In this document: piece by piece, positions 1 through 11,706 of the stretch
Numbering within the stretch: the first letter of the stretch is position 1
Layout of the letters: every line of letters starts with the position of its first letter
Program-made: the position numbers and the translations under genes
DNA from: Aegilops tauschii subsp. strangulata
Taxonomy: Eukaryota > Streptophyta > Magnoliopsida > Poales > Poaceae
Length of the DNA: 64,000 nt
Direction of reading: 5' to 3'
Assembly (NCBI RefSeq): GCF_002575655.3
Contig: NC_053040.3
Coordinates: forward strand, 460,956,780-461,020,779
The notes under the pieces: model-generated
The model's database searches: none
Told to the model about the DNA's origin: nothing
The model's input: the letters and a program-made list of their open reading frames with translations, nothing else

Positions 1-766
1 AGTAGAAGCACTCAGTTTCAGGCTTAGGTCCAGACTTGGATTTCTTCTCCTGAACAGCAACTTGCTTGCTGTTCTTCTTGAAGTTCCCTTTCTTCTTCCC
101 TTTGCCCTTTTTCTTGAAACTAGTGGTTTTACTGACCATCAACACTTGATGCTCCTTTTTGATTTCTACCTCCGCTGCCTTTAGCATTGCGAAGAGCTCG
201 GGAATTGTCTTATCCATCTCTTGCATGTTATAGTTCATCACGAAGCTCTTGTAGCTTGGTGGCAGTGATTGAAGAATTCTGTCAATGACGCAATCATCCG
301 GAAGTTGAACTCCCAGTTGAATCAAGTGATTATTATACCCAGACATTCTGAGTATATGCTCACTGACAGAACTATTCTCTTCCATCTTGCAGCTATAGAA
401 CTTATTGGAGACTTCATATCTCTCAATCCGGGCATTTGCTTGAAATATTAACTTCAACTCCTGGAACATCTCATATGCTCCATGACGTTCAAAACGTCGC
501 TGAAGACCCGGTTCTAAGCCGTAAAGCATGGCACACTGAACTATTGAGTAGTCATCAGCTTTGCTCTGCCAGACGTTCATAACTTCTGGCGTCGCTCTTG
601 CAGGAGGCCTGGCACCTAGCGGTGCTTCTAGGACGTAATTCTTCTGTGCAGCAATGAGGATAATCCTCAAGTTACGGACCCAGTCCGTGTAATTGCTACC
701 ATCATCTTTCAACTTAGCTTTCTCAAGGAACGCATTAAAATTCAACGGAACAACAGCACGAGCCAT
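1..766 (-). CDS. Copia 1 gag polyprotein, N-terminal part (runs off window edge)
   Basis: Reading the minus strand from the ATG at 766, the frame stays open for 255 codons to the window edge. It begins MARAVVPLNFNAFLEKAKLK, the usual start of this family's gag. The middle is the Copia gag core (YEMFQELKLIFQANARIERY-type segment) and the end enters the basic stretch before the zinc knuckle (PETECFY). Gag forms the virus-like particle that packages the element RNA. The start is well supported because copies 5 and 6 begin at the same place. The rest of gag and all of pol lie left of the window. No lesion is seen, so this copy may be young and coding-competent, but only a third of it can be judged. 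Confidence 0.85.
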   Translation of the reverse strand, partial: MARAVVPLNFNAFLEKAKLKDDGSNYTDWVRNLRIILIAAQKNYVLEAPLGARPPARATPEVMNVWQSKADDYSIVQCAMLYGLEPGLQRRFERHGAYEMFQELKLIFQANARIERYEVSNKFYSCKMEENSSVSEHILRMSGYNNHLIQLGVQLPDDCVIDRILQSLPPSYKSFVMNYNMQEMDKTIPELFAMLKAAEVEIKKEHQVLMVSKTTSFKKKGKGKKKGNFKKNSKQVAVQEKKSKSGPKPETECFY

Positions 767-2035
767 TTATCTACAATTAACATAGACAAGCAAGATACTA
801 TCAGGTACTAAGTTCATGATAAATTTAAGTTCAATTAATCATATTAGTTAAGAACTCCCACTTAGATAGACATCCCTCTAATCATCTAAGTGATTACGTG
901 ATCCAAATCAACTAAACCATGTCCGATTAACACGTGAGATGGAGTAGTTTCAATGGTGAACATCACTATGTTAGTCATATCTACTATATGATTCATGCTC
1001 GACCTTTCGGTCTCTGTGTTCCGAGGCCATATCTGTATATGCTAGGCTCGTCAAGTTTAACCTGAGTATTCCGCGTGTGCAACTGTTTTGCACCCGTTGT
1101 ATTTGAACGTAGAGCCTATCCCACCCGATTAACACGTGGTGTCTCAGCACGAAGAACTTTCGCAACGGTGCATACTCAGGGAGAACACTTTATCTTGAAA
1201 TTTTAGTGAGAGATCATCTTATAATGCTACCGTCAATCAAAGCAAGATAAGATGCATAAAGGATTAACATCACATGCAATCAATATAAGTGATATAATAT
1301 GGCCATCATTATCTTGTGCTTGTGATCTCCATCTCCGAAGCACCGTGCTTGTGATCTCCATCTCCGAAGCACCGTCATGATCACCATCGTCACCGGCGCG
1401 ACACCTTGATCTCCATCGTAGTATCGTTGTCGTCTCGCCAACTTATTGCTTTTACGACTATCGCTACCACTTAGTGATAAAGTAAAACTATTACATGGCG
1501 ATTGCATTTCATACAATAAAGCGACAACCATATGGCTCCTGCCAGTTGCCGATAACTCGGTTACAAAACATGATCATCTCATACAACAAATTATATCACA
1601 TCATGTCTTGACCATATCACATCACAACATGCCCTGCAAAAACAAGTTAGACGTCCTCTATTTTGTTGTTGCAAGTTTTACGTGGCTGCTACGGGCTTAG
1701 CAAGAACCGTTCTTACCTACGCATCAAAACCACAACGATAGTTTGTCAAGTTGGTGCTGTTTTAACCTTCGCAAGGACCGGGCGTAGCCACACTCGGTTC
1801 AACTAAAGTGAGAGAGACAGACACCCGCCAGTCACCTTTAAGCAACGAGTGCTCCGAACGGTGAAACCAGTCTCGCGTAAGCGTACGCGTAATGTCGGTC
1901 CGGGCCGCTTCATCTCACAATACCGCTGAACCAAAGTATGACATGCTGGTAAGCAGTATGACTTATATCGCCCACAACTCACTTGTGTTCTACTCGTGCA
2001 TAGCATCAACGCATAAAACCAGGCTCGGATACCAC
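767..2035 (-). other. Copia 1 untranslated leader and primer binding site
   Basis: This is the non-coding leader between LTR and gag. The primer binding site is at 2022-2034, one base from the LTR. On the minus strand it reads TGGTATCCGAGCC, a one-mismatch version of the plant initiator-methionine tRNA complement TGGTATCAGAGCC. At 1323-1377 a roughly 31-base stretch (TGTGCTTGTGATCTCCATCTCCGAAGCACCG-like) occurs twice. Copia 3 carries the same local duplication at about 12368-12423. Short open frames here are not conserved as proteins. Confidence 0.8.
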
Positions 2036-3770
2036 TGTTGGGGAACGTAGTAATTTCAAAAAGTTTCCTACGCACACGCAAGATCATGGTGATGCATAGC
2101 AACGAGAGGGGAGAGTGTTGTCCACGTACCCTCGTAGACCGACAGCGGAAGCGTTATCACAACGCGGTTGATGTAATCGTACGTCTTCACGATCCGACCG
2201 ATCAAGTACCGAACGCACGGCACCTCCGAGTTCAGCACACGTTCAGCTCGATGACGTCCCTCGAACTCCGATCCAGCCGAGTGTTGAGGGAGAGTTTCGT
2301 CAGCACGACGGCGTGGTGACGATGATGATGTTCCACCGACACAGGGCTTCGCCTAAGCTCCGCAACGGTATTATCGAGGTGTAATATGGTGGAGGGGGGC
2401 ACCGCACACGGCTAAAATATCGTATATCAAGTGTGTTTGGAGGTGCCCCCTGCCCCCGTATATAAAGGAGCAAGGGGGAGGCCGGCTGCCCTAGGCGTGC
2501 CAAGGAGAGGGGGGGGAGTCCTCCTCCTAGTAGGAGTAGGACTCCCCTTTCCTAGTCCAACTAGGAAAAGAGGGGGGAAGGAAAGAGAGGGAGAGGGAGA
2601 GGGAAAGGGGGCTGCGCCCCCTCTCCTAGTCCAACTAGGATTCCTCCTGGGAGGGGGCGCGCCACCTCATGGCTGCTGCCCTCTCTCTCCCCTCTAGGCC
2701 CACTAGGGCCCAATACTTCCCCGGGGGGTTCCGGTAACCCTCCGGCACTCCGGTTAAATCCGAAACTTCTCCAGAACACTTCTGGTGTCCAAATATAGTC
2801 GTCCAATATATCAATCTTTATGTCTCGACCATTTCAAGACTCCTCGTCATGTCCTTGATCACATCCGGGACTCCGAACAACCTTCGGTACATCAAAACAT
2901 ATAAACTCATAATATAATTGTCGTCGTAACTTTAAGCGTGCGGACCCTACGGGTTCGAGAACTATGTAGACATGACCGAGACACCTCTCTGGTCAATAAC
3001 CAATAGCGGAACCTGGATGCTCATATTGGTTCCTACATATTCTACGAAGATCTTTATCGGTCAGACCGCATAACAACATACGTTGTTCCCTTTGTCATCG
3101 GTATGTTACTTGCCCGAGATTCGATCGTCGGTATCTCGATACCTAGTTCAATCTCGTTACCGGCAAGTCTCTTTACTCGTTCCGTAATACATCATCCCGC
3201 AACTAACTCATTAGTCACAATGCTTGCAAGGCTTATAGTGATGTGCATTACTGAGTGGGCCCAAAGATACCTCTCCGACAATCGGGGTGACAAATCCTAA
3301 TCTCGAAATATGCCAACCCAACAAGTACCTTTGGAGACACCTGTGGAGCACCTTTATAATCACCCATTTACGTTGTGACGTTTGGTAGCACACAAAGTGT
3401 TCCTCCGGTAAACGGGAGTTGCATAATCTCATAGTCATAGGAACATGTATAAGTCATGAAGAAAGCAATAGCAACATACTAAACGATCGGGTGTTAAGCT
3501 AACGGAATGGGTCAAGTCAATCACGTCATTCTCCTAATGAGGTGATCCCGTTAATCAAATGACAACTCATGTCTATGGCTAGGAAACATAACCATCTTTG
3601 ATTAACGAGCTAGTCAAGTAGAGGCATACTAGTGACATTCTGTTTGTCTATGTATTCACACATGTATTATGTTTCCGGTTAATACAATTCTAGCATGAAT
3701 AATAAACATTTATCATGATATAAGGAAATAAATAATACTTTATTATTGCCTCCAGGGCATATTTCCTTCA
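2036..3770 (-). repeat. Copia 1 5' LTR (1735 bp)
   Basis: On the minus strand it starts TGAAGGAAATATGCCC and ends ACGTTCCCCAACA, with TG..CA termini. The PBS lies immediately left, so this is the 5' LTR of a minus-strand element. It holds the TATA-like TTTATATACGGG near 2455-2466, which marks the U3/R region. The base to its right (3771, GTTTTGACATCC) continues the reverse transcriptase of Copia 2. Copia 1 therefore inserted into Copia 2, and the expected 5-bp duplication on this side is GTTTT (3771-3775). Its partner is outside the window. Confidence 0.92.
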
Positions 3771-5335
3771 GTTTTGACATCCATTTGCCAGATTTCATAA
3801 AATATGGCATTTTGCTAACATGATTCGGACAGACTTAAGCATCGCTACGAGTGAGAAAATCTCATCATAGTCAACACTTTGAACTTTGTCAAAACCTTTT
3901 TTCAACAAGTCTAGCTTTGTAGATAGTAACACTACTATCAGCGTCCGTCTTCCTCTTGAAGATCCATTTATTTTCTATGGCTTGCCGATCATCGGGCAAG
4001 TCAATCAAAGTCCACACTTTGTTCTCATACATGGATCCCATCTCAGATTTCATGGCCTCAAGCCATTTCGCGAAATCATTCATGGCCTCATCGCTTCCTC
4101 ATAGTTCGTAGGTTCGTCATGGTCAAGTAACATGAACTCCAGAATAGGATTACTGTACCACTCTGGTGCGGAACGTACTCTGGTTGACCTACGAGGTTCG
4201 GTAGTAACTTGATCCGAAGCTTCATGATCATCGTCATTAACTTCCTCAGTAATTGGTGTAAGCATCACTGGAACTGATTTCAGTGATGAACTACTTTCCA
4301 ATTCGGGAGAAGGTACAATTACCTTATCAAGTTCTACTTTCCTCCCACTCACTTCTTTCGAGAGAAACTCCTTCTCTAGAAAGGATCCATTCTTAGCAAC
4401 GAATATCTTGCCTTCAGATCTGTGATAGAAGGTGTACCCAACAGTAACTTCTGGGTATCCTATGAAGACGCACTTTTCCGATTTGGGTTTGAACTTATCA
4501 GGATGAAACTTTTTCACATAAGCATCGCAACCCCAAACTTTAAGAAACGACAGCTTAGGTTTCTTGCCAAACCATAGTTCATACGGTGTCGTCTCAATGG
4601 ATTAGTCGGTGCCCTATTTAATGTGAATGCAGCTGTCTCTAATGCATAACCCCAGAACGATAGTGGTAAATCGGTAAGAGACATCATAGATTGCACTATA
4701 TCCAATAAAGTACGGTTATGACGTTCGGACACACCATTATGCTGTGGTGTTCCAGGTGGCATGAGTTTGTGAAACTATTCCACATTGTTTTAATTGAAGG
4801 CCAAACTTGTAACTCAAATATTCGTCTCCGCGATCAAATCGCAGAAAAACTTTTATTTTCTTGTTACAATGATTCTCCACTTCACTCTGAAATTCTTTGA
4901 ACTTTTCAACTGTTTCAGCTTCATTAAGTAGATATACCCATATCTGCTCAAATTATTTGTGAAGGTCAGAAAATAACGATACCCACCGCGAGCCTCAACA
5001 CTCATCGGACTGCATACATCAGTATGTATTATTTCCAACAAGTCTGTTGCTCGCTCCATTGTTCCGAAGAACGGAGTCTTAGTCATCTTGCCCATGAGGC
5101 ATGGTTCGCAAGTATCAACTGATTCATAATCAAGTGATTCCAAAATCCCATCAGCATGGAGTTTCTTCATGCGCTTTACACCAATATGACCTAAACGGCA
5201 GTGCCACAAATAAGTTGCACTATCATTATTAACTTTGCATCTTTTGGCTTCAATTTTATGAATATGTGTATGAACACGATCGACATTCAATAAACCATTT
5301 ATTTTCAGTGTATGACCATCGAAGGTTTTATTCAT
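3771..5335 (-). pseudogene. Copia 2 pol remnant: integrase and N-terminal reverse transcriptase
   Basis: Read on the minus strand, the segment at 5335-4853 gives the integrase zinc domain (WHCRLGHIG then CEPC) and the first catalytic Asp (HTDVC). The segment at 4762-4514 gives the third-motif region ending in the catalytic Glu (NGVSERHNRTLLD). The segment at 4517-4080 gives the post-integrase linker (FIGYPEVTVGYTFYHR), and 4083-3889 the start of reverse transcriptase (MYENKVWTLIDLPDDRQAIE). At least three frame shifts separate these pieces. The RT palm is absent because Copia 1 inserted at 3770. Integrase would join cDNA to host DNA, but this copy cannot make a full protein. Confidence 0.85.
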
Positions 5336-5452
5336 GTAAACAGAACAACAATTATTCCCGGACTTTAAATGAATAAACGTATTTCAATAAACATGATCCA
5401 ATCATATTCATGCTTAACGCAAACACCGAATAACACTTATTTAGGTTCAACA

Positions 5453-6505
5453 CTAATCCCGAAAGTATAGGGTGTGTGCGATGATGATCATATCAATCTT
5501 GGAACCACTTCCAACACACATCGTCACTTCACCTTTAACTAGTCTCTGTTCATTCTGCAACTCCCGTTTTGAGTTATTACTCTTAGCAACTGAACCAGTA
5601 TCAAATACCGAGGGGTTGCTATGAACACTAGTAAAATACACATCAATAATCTGTATATCAAATATACCTTTGTTCACTTTGCCATCTTTCTTATCCGCCA
5701 AATACTTGGGGCAGTTCCGCTTCCAGTGACCAGTCCCTTTGCAGTAGAAGCACTTAGTCTCAGGCTTAGGTCCAGACTTGGGCTTCTTCATTTGAGCAGC
5801 AACTTGCTTGCTGTTCTTCTTGAAGTTCCCCTTCTTCCCTTTGCCCTTTTTCTTGAAACTAGTGGTCTTGTCAACCATCAACACTTGATGTTTTTCTTGA
5901 TTTCTACCTTCGTCGATTTCAGTATCACGAAGAGCTTGGGAATCGTTTCCGTTATCCCTTGCATATTATAGTTTATCACGAAGTTTTAGTAACTTGGTGA
6001 TAGTGACTAGAGAACTCTGTCAATCACTATCTTATCTAGAAGATTAACTCCCACTTGATTCAAGTGATTCTAGTACTCAGACATTCTGAGCACATGCTCA
6101 CTAGCTGAGCAATTCTCCTCCATCTTGTAGGCAAAGTACTGTCAGGGGTCTCATACCTCTCGACACGGGCATGAGTATGAAATACCAATTTCAACTCTTC
6201 GAACATCTTATATGCTCCGTGGCGTTCAAAACATTTTTGAAGTCCCGGTTCTAAGCCGTAAAGTATGGTGCACTAAACTATCAAGTAGTTATCATACCGA
6301 GCTTTATCAAACGTTCATAACATCTGCATCTGCTCCTGCAATAGGTCTGTCACCTAGCGGTGCATCAAGGACATAATTCTTCTGTGCACCAATGAGGATA
6401 ATCCTCAGATCATGGATCCAATCCGCATCATTGCTACTAACATCTTTCAACATAGTTTTTCTCTAGGAACATATCAAAATAAACGGGGAGCTAAACGCGA
6501 GATAT
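5453..6505 (-). pseudogene. Copia 2 gag-protease remnant with lost start codon
   Basis: The position of the gag ATG reads ATA (6505-6503), and a TAG falls at 6275-6273 where competent copies have CAG. The intact stretch at 5884-5453 contains a basic region, the zinc knuckle CFYCKGTGHWKRNC (CX2CX4HX4C) and the protease motif VFDTGS. Downstream of DTGS the sequence diverges from the competent copies (AKSNNSKRELQ instead of AHICNSKQGL). Gag would package RNA and the aspartic protease would process the polyprotein. Neither can be made in full. Confidence 0.82.
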
Positions 6506-7734
6506 TGATCTACAACATAGATATGCTAATACTAGTAGGACTAAGTTCATGATAAATTAAAGTTCAATTAATCATATTACTTAAGAACTCCCACTTAGAT
6601 AGACATCCCTCTAGTCATCTTAATGATCACGTGATCCATATCAACTAAACCATGTCCGATCATCATGTGAGATGGAGTAGTTTTCAATGGTGAACATCAT
6701 TATGTTGATCATATCTACTATATGATTCACGCTCGACCTTTCGGTCTCTAGTGTTCCGAGGCCATATCTGCATATGCTAGGCTCGTCAAGTTTAACCCGA
6801 GTATTCTACATGTGCAAAACTGGCTTGCACCCGTTGTAGATGAACGTAGAGCTTATCACACCCGATCATCACGTGGTGTCTCGGCACGACGAACTTTGGC
6901 AACGGTGCATACTCAGGGAGAACACTTTTATCTTGAAATTTAGTGAGAGATCATCTTATAATGCTACCGTCAATCAAAGCAAAATAAGATGCATAAAGGA
7001 TAAACATCACATGCAATCAATATAAGTGATATGATATGGCCATCATCATCTTGTGCTTGTGATCTCCATCTCCAAAGCACCGTCATGATCACCATCGTCA
7101 CCGGCACGACACCTTGATCTCCATCGTAGCATCGTTGTCGTCTCGCCAACTATTGCTTCTACGACTATCGCTACCGCTTAGTGATAAAGTAAAACAATTA
7201 TAGGGCGATTGCATTGCATACAATAAAGCGACAACCATATGGCTCCTGCCAGTTGCCGATAACTCGGTTACAAAACATGATCATCTCATACAATAAAATA
7301 TAGCATCATGTCTTGACCATATCACATCACAACATGCCCTGCAAAAACAAGTTAGACGTCCTCTACTTTGTTGTTGCAAGTTTTATGTGGCTGCTACGGG
7401 CTGAGCAAGAACCGTTCTTACCTACGCATCAAAACCACAATGATAGTTCGTCAAGTTAGTGCTGTTTTAACCTTCTCAAGGACCGGGCGTAGTCACACTC
7501 GGTTCAACTAAAGTTGGAGAAACTGACACCCGCCAGCCACCTGTGTGCAAAGCACGTCGGTAGAACCAGTCTCGCATAAGCGTACGCGTAATGTCGGTCC
7601 GGGCCGCTTCATCTCACAATACCGCTGAACCAAAGTATGACATGCTGGTAAGCAGTATGACTTATATCGCCCACAACTCACTTGTGTTCTACTCGTGCAT
7701 AGCATCAACGCATAAAACCAGGCTCGGATACCAC
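6506..7734 (-). other. Copia 2 leader and primer binding site
   Basis: Non-coding leader similar along its length to that of Copia 1. The primer binding site at 7721-7733 reads TGGTATCCGAGCC on the minus strand, adjacent to the LTR at 7735. It keeps the family's stretch of about 150 bases rich in ATCACCATCGTCACC-type sequence near 7085. No gene is seen. Confidence 0.75.
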
Positions 7735-7848
7735 TGTTGGGGAACGTAGTAATTTCAAAAAGTTTCCTACGCACACGCAAGATCATGGTGATGCATAGCA
7801 ACGAGAGGGGAGAGTGTTGTCCACGTACCCTCGTAGACCGAAAGCGGA

Positions 7849-7926
7849 AGCGTTATGACAACGCGGTTGATGTAGTCGTACGTCTTCAGCGTTATGACAA
7901 CGCGGTTGATGTAGTCGTACGTCTTC
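7849..7926. repeat. 39-bp tandem duplication inside the shared LTR
   Basis: Two consecutive identical 39-bp units, 7849-7887 and 7888-7926, each starting AGCGTTATGACAACGCGG and ending CGTACGTCTTC. The other LTR copies in the window have this segment once, so the duplication is private to this LTR. Confidence 0.95.
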
Positions 7927-8265
7927 ACGATCCGACCGATCCAAGTACCGAACGCACGGTACCTCCGAGTTCTACACACGTTCAGCTCGATGACGTCCCA
8001 CGAACTCCGATCCAGCAGAACTTTGCAGGAGAGTTCCGTCAGCACGACGGCGTGATGACGGTGTTGATGATGCTACCAACGCAGGGCTTCGCCTAAGCAC
8101 CGCTACGATATTACCGAGGTGGAATATGGTGGAGGGGGGCACCGCACACGGCTAAGAGATCAATGATCAATTGTTGTCTCTATGGGGTGCCCCTGCCCCC
8201 GTATATAAAGGAGCAAGGGAGGAGGAGGCCGACCCTAGGAGGGGCGCACCAAGGGAGTAGGATTC

Positions 8266-8286
8266 CTACTCCTAGTAGGAGTAGGT
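8266..8286. repeat. Perfect palindrome in U3 of the shared LTR
   Basis: Ten-base arms (CCTACTCCTA and its reverse complement) around a single central G. On the minus strand it sits upstream of the TATA-like element near 8202-8212. Palindromes occur at the equivalent place in other LTRs of this family, but with different arm sequences. Confidence 0.85.
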
Positions 8287-9518
8287 TTCCTCCTTTCCTA
8301 GTCCAACTAGGAGAAGGGGGGGAAAGGAGGGGAGGGGAGAAGGAAGGGAGAGGGGGGCCGCGCCCCAAACCCCTTGTCCAATTCGGACTGGGCTTGGGAG
8401 GGGCGCGCGCCACCTCCTGGCTGCTGCCTCTCCTTCCCACTAAGGCCCATTAAGGCCCAATACTCTTCCCCGTATTCCCGTAACTCCCCGGTACTCCGAA
8501 AAATACCCGAATCACTCGGAACCTTTCCGATGTCCGAATATAGTCGTCGAATGTATCGATCTTTACGTCTCGACCATTTTGAGACTCCTCGTCATGTCCC
8601 CGATCTCATACGGGACTCTGAACTACCTTCGGTACATCAAAACACATAAACTCATATTACCGATCGTCACCGAACATTAAGCGTGCGGACCCTACGGGTT
8701 CGAGAACTATGTAGACATGACCGAGACACGTCTCCGGCCAATAACCAATAGCGGAACCTGGATGCTCATATTGGCTCCCACATATTCTACGAAGATCTTT
8801 ATCGGTCAAACCGCATAACAACATACGTTGTTCCCTTTGTCATTGGTATGTTACTTGCCCGAGAATTTGATCGTCTGTATCTCAATACCTAGTTCAATAT
8901 CGTTAACGGCAAGTCTCTTTACTCGTTCCGTAATACATCATCCCGCAACTAACTCATTAGTTACAATGCTTGCAAGGCTTATAGTGATGTGCATTACCGA
9001 GAGGGCCCAGAGATACCTCTCCGACAATCGGAGTGACAAATCCTAATCTCGAAATACGCCAACTCAACAAGTAACTTCGGAGACACCTGTAGAGCACCTT
9101 TATAATCACCCAGTTACGTTGTGATGTTTGGTAGCACACAAAGTGTTCCTCCGGTAAACGGGAGTTGCATAATCTCATAGTCATAGGAACATGTATAAGT
9201 CATGAAGAAAGCAATAGCAACATACTAAACGATGAAGTGCTAAGCTAACGGAATGGGTCAAGTCAATCACATCATTCTCCTAATGATGTGATCCTGTTAA
9301 TCAAATGACAACTCATGTATATGGCTAGGAAACTCTACCATCTTTGATCAACGAGCTAGTCAAGTAGAGGCATACTAGTGACACTATGTTTTGTCTATGT
9401 ATTCACACATGTATCAAGTTTCCGGTTAATACAATTCTAGCATGAATAATAAACATTTATCATGATATGAGGAAATAAATAATAACTTTATTATTGCCTC
9501 TAGGACATATTTCCTTCA

Positions 9519-10043
9519 GTCTCCCACTTGCACTAGAGTCAATAATCTAGTTCACATCGCCATGTGATTTAATATCAATAGTTCACATCACCATGCGATT
9601 AACACCCATAGTTCACCTCTTCATGTGACCAACACCCAAAGGGTTTACTAGAGTCAGCAATCTAGTTCACATCGCCATCTGATTAACACCCAAAGAGTAC
9701 AAAGGTGTGATCATGTTTTGCTTGTGAGAGAAGTTTAGTCAACGGGTCTGCCAAATTCAGATCCGTATGTATTTTGCAAATTTCTATGTCAACAATGCTT
9801 TGCACGGAGCTACTCTAGCTAATTGCTCCCACTTTCAATAAGTATCCAGATTGACATTTAGAGTCATCCGGATCAGTGCCAAAACTTGCATCGACGTAAC
9901 CCTTTACGATGAACTTTTTGTCACCTCCATAACCGAGAAACATATCCTTATTCCACTAAGGATAATCTTGACCAATGTCCAGTGATCTACTCCTAGATCA
10001 CTATTGTACTCCCTTGCCAAACTCAGGGCAGGGTATACAATAG
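9519..10043 (-). pseudogene. Compound Copia, right internal region: 3' end with RNase H remnant and PPT
   Basis: On the minus strand it runs from decayed RNase H coding sequence (the CDASFGTDPDDSK-like part near 9900-9840 and the ICKIHTDLN-like part near 9770) through the hairpin repeats (9570-9690) to the polypurine tract at 9520-9529. The plus-strand Copia 3 begins at 10044, and the same frame resumes at 18595 after Copia 3. The 5 bases 10039-10043 (AATAG) are the left target duplication of Copia 3. Confidence 0.82.
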
Positions 10044-11705
10044 TGAAGGAAATATGCCCTAGAGGCAATAATAAAGTTATTATTTATTTCCTTATATCAT
10101 GATAAATGTTTATTATTCATGCTAGAATTGTATTAACCGGAAACATAATACATGTGTGAATACATAGACAAATAGAGTGTCACTAGTATGCCTCTACTTG
10201 ACTAGCTCGTTAATCAAAGATGGTTATTTTTGCTAGCCATAGACATAAGTTGTCATTTGATTAACGAGATCACCTCATTAGGAGAATGACGTGATTGACT
10301 TGACCCATTCCGTTAGCTTAGCACTCGATCGTTTAGTATGTTGCTATTGCTTTCTTCATGACTTATACATGTTCCTATGACTATGAGATTATGCAACTCC
10401 CGTCTACAGGTGTCTCCAAAGTTACTTGTTGGGTTGGCGTATTTCGAGATTAGGATTTGTCACTCCGATTGTCGGAGAGGTATCTCTGGGCCCACTCGGT
10501 AATGCACATCACTATAAGCCTTGCAAGCATTGTGACTAATGAGTTAGTTGCGGGATGATGTATTACGGAACGAGTAAAGAGACTTGCCGGTAACGAGATT
10601 GAACTAGGCATCGAGATACCGACGATCAAATCTCGGGCAAGTAACATACCGGTGACAAAGGGAACAACGTATGTTGTTATGCGGTCTGGCCGATAAAGAT
10701 CTTCGTAGAATATGTGGGAGCCAATATGGGCATCCAGGTCCCGCTATTGGTTATTGACCGGAGACGTGTCTCGGTCATGTCTACATAGTTCTCGAACCCG
10801 TAGGGTCCGCACGCTTAAAGTTACGATGACAGTTTTATTATGAGTTTATGTATGTTGATGTACCGAAGGAGTTCGGAGTCCCGGATGAGATCGGGGACAT
10901 GACGAGGAGTCTCGAAATGGTCGAGACGTAAAGATCGATACATTGGACGACTATATTCGGACTTCTGAAAGGTTCCGAGTGATTCGGGTATTTTTCGGAG
11001 TACCGAAGAGTTACGGGAATACGTATTGGGCCTTATTGGGCCATACGGGAAAGAAGGAAAAGGGCCTCAAGGGTGGCCGCACCCCTCCCCTTGGTCTGGT
11101 CCGAATTGGACTAGGGAAGGGGGGCGCCCCCTTCCTTCCTTCTCTTTTTCCCTTCCTCTTTTCCTATTCCATATGGGAGGTGGAATCCTACTAGGACTAG
11201 GGAGTCCTAGTAGGACTCCACACTTGGTGCGCCCCCTCCTAGGTCCGGCCTCCTCCTCCCTTGCTCCTTTATATACGGGGGCAGGGGGGCACCCCAGAGA
11301 CACAACAATTGATCCTTGAGATCTTTTAGCCGTGTGCGGTGCCCCCCTCCACCAAATTACACCTCGATAATATCATTGCGGAGCTTAGGCGAAGCCCTGC
11401 GTTGGTAGAACATCATCATCGTCACCACGCCGTCGTGTTGACGAAACTCTCCCTCAACACTCGGCTGGATCGGAGTTCGAGGGACGTCATCGAGCTGAAC
11501 GTGTGTAGAACTCGGAGGTGCCGTGCGTTCGGTACTTGATCGGTCGGATCGTGAAGACGTACGACTACATCAACCGCGTTGTGATAACGCTTCCGCTGTC
11601 GGTCTACGAGGGTACGTGGACAACACTCTCCCCTCTCGTTGCTATTCATCACCATGATCTTGCGTGTGCGTAGGAATTTTTTTGAAATTACTACGTTCCC
11701 CAATA
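10044..11705 (+). repeat. Copia 3 5' LTR (1662 bp, internal deletion)
   Basis: Starts TGAAGGAAATATGCCC and ends ACGTTCCCCAATA (the final CA has mutated to TA). About 65 bp present in the 3' LTR are missing at 10403/10404, which removes the ACCGGAGGAACACTTTGTG segment. The TATA-like TTTATATAC is at 11268-11276. A palindrome with 13-base arms lies at 11186-11215. Confidence 0.95.
11186..11215. repeat. U3 palindrome in Copia 3 5' LTR
   Basis: Arms TCCTACTAGGACT and AGTCCTAGTAGGA are perfectly complementary around the loop AGGG. It lies about 50 bases upstream of the TATA-like box. The 3' LTR of the same element has the same palindrome near 18070-18100. Confidence 0.9.
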
Positions 11706-11706
11706 G

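Larger units (their letters stand above)
3771..7734 (-). mobile_element. Copia 2, left internal region of the compound element (disrupted)
   Basis: On the minus strand the order is PBS (7721-7733), leader, gag remnant, protease, integrase, then the first part of reverse transcriptase, where Copia 1 interrupts it at 3770. It uses the LTR at 7735-9518 as its 5' LTR. It carries lesions shared with Copia 3 and Copia 4: the gag start codon is ATA (6505-6503) and an in-frame TAG sits at 6275-6273. It is therefore part of the defective lineage. The remainder of pol and the 3' LTR should lie left of the window. Confidence 0.88.
7735..9518 (-). repeat. Shared LTR of the compound Copia element (1784 bp)
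   Basis: A full LTR of the same family on the minus strand. A primer binding site lies immediately left (7721-7733) and a polypurine tract immediately right (9520-9529, AAGTGGGAGA on the minus strand). One LTR thus serves as 5' LTR for the left internal region and 3' LTR for the right one. That arrangement is expected after unequal recombination between LTRs of two copies, not after a single insertion. It is longer than its relatives mainly because of a 39-bp tandem duplication at 7849-7926. Confidence 0.88.

Noticed and set aside
10450..10647. 65-residue frame starting MLLARD, repeated in most LTR copies (3103, 17335, 22037, 28885, 31692, 39345, 46284)
   Set aside because: It recurs because the LTR recurs. 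It lies in U3 with no domain, and some copies have frameshifts or altered starts, so there is no sign of coding selection.
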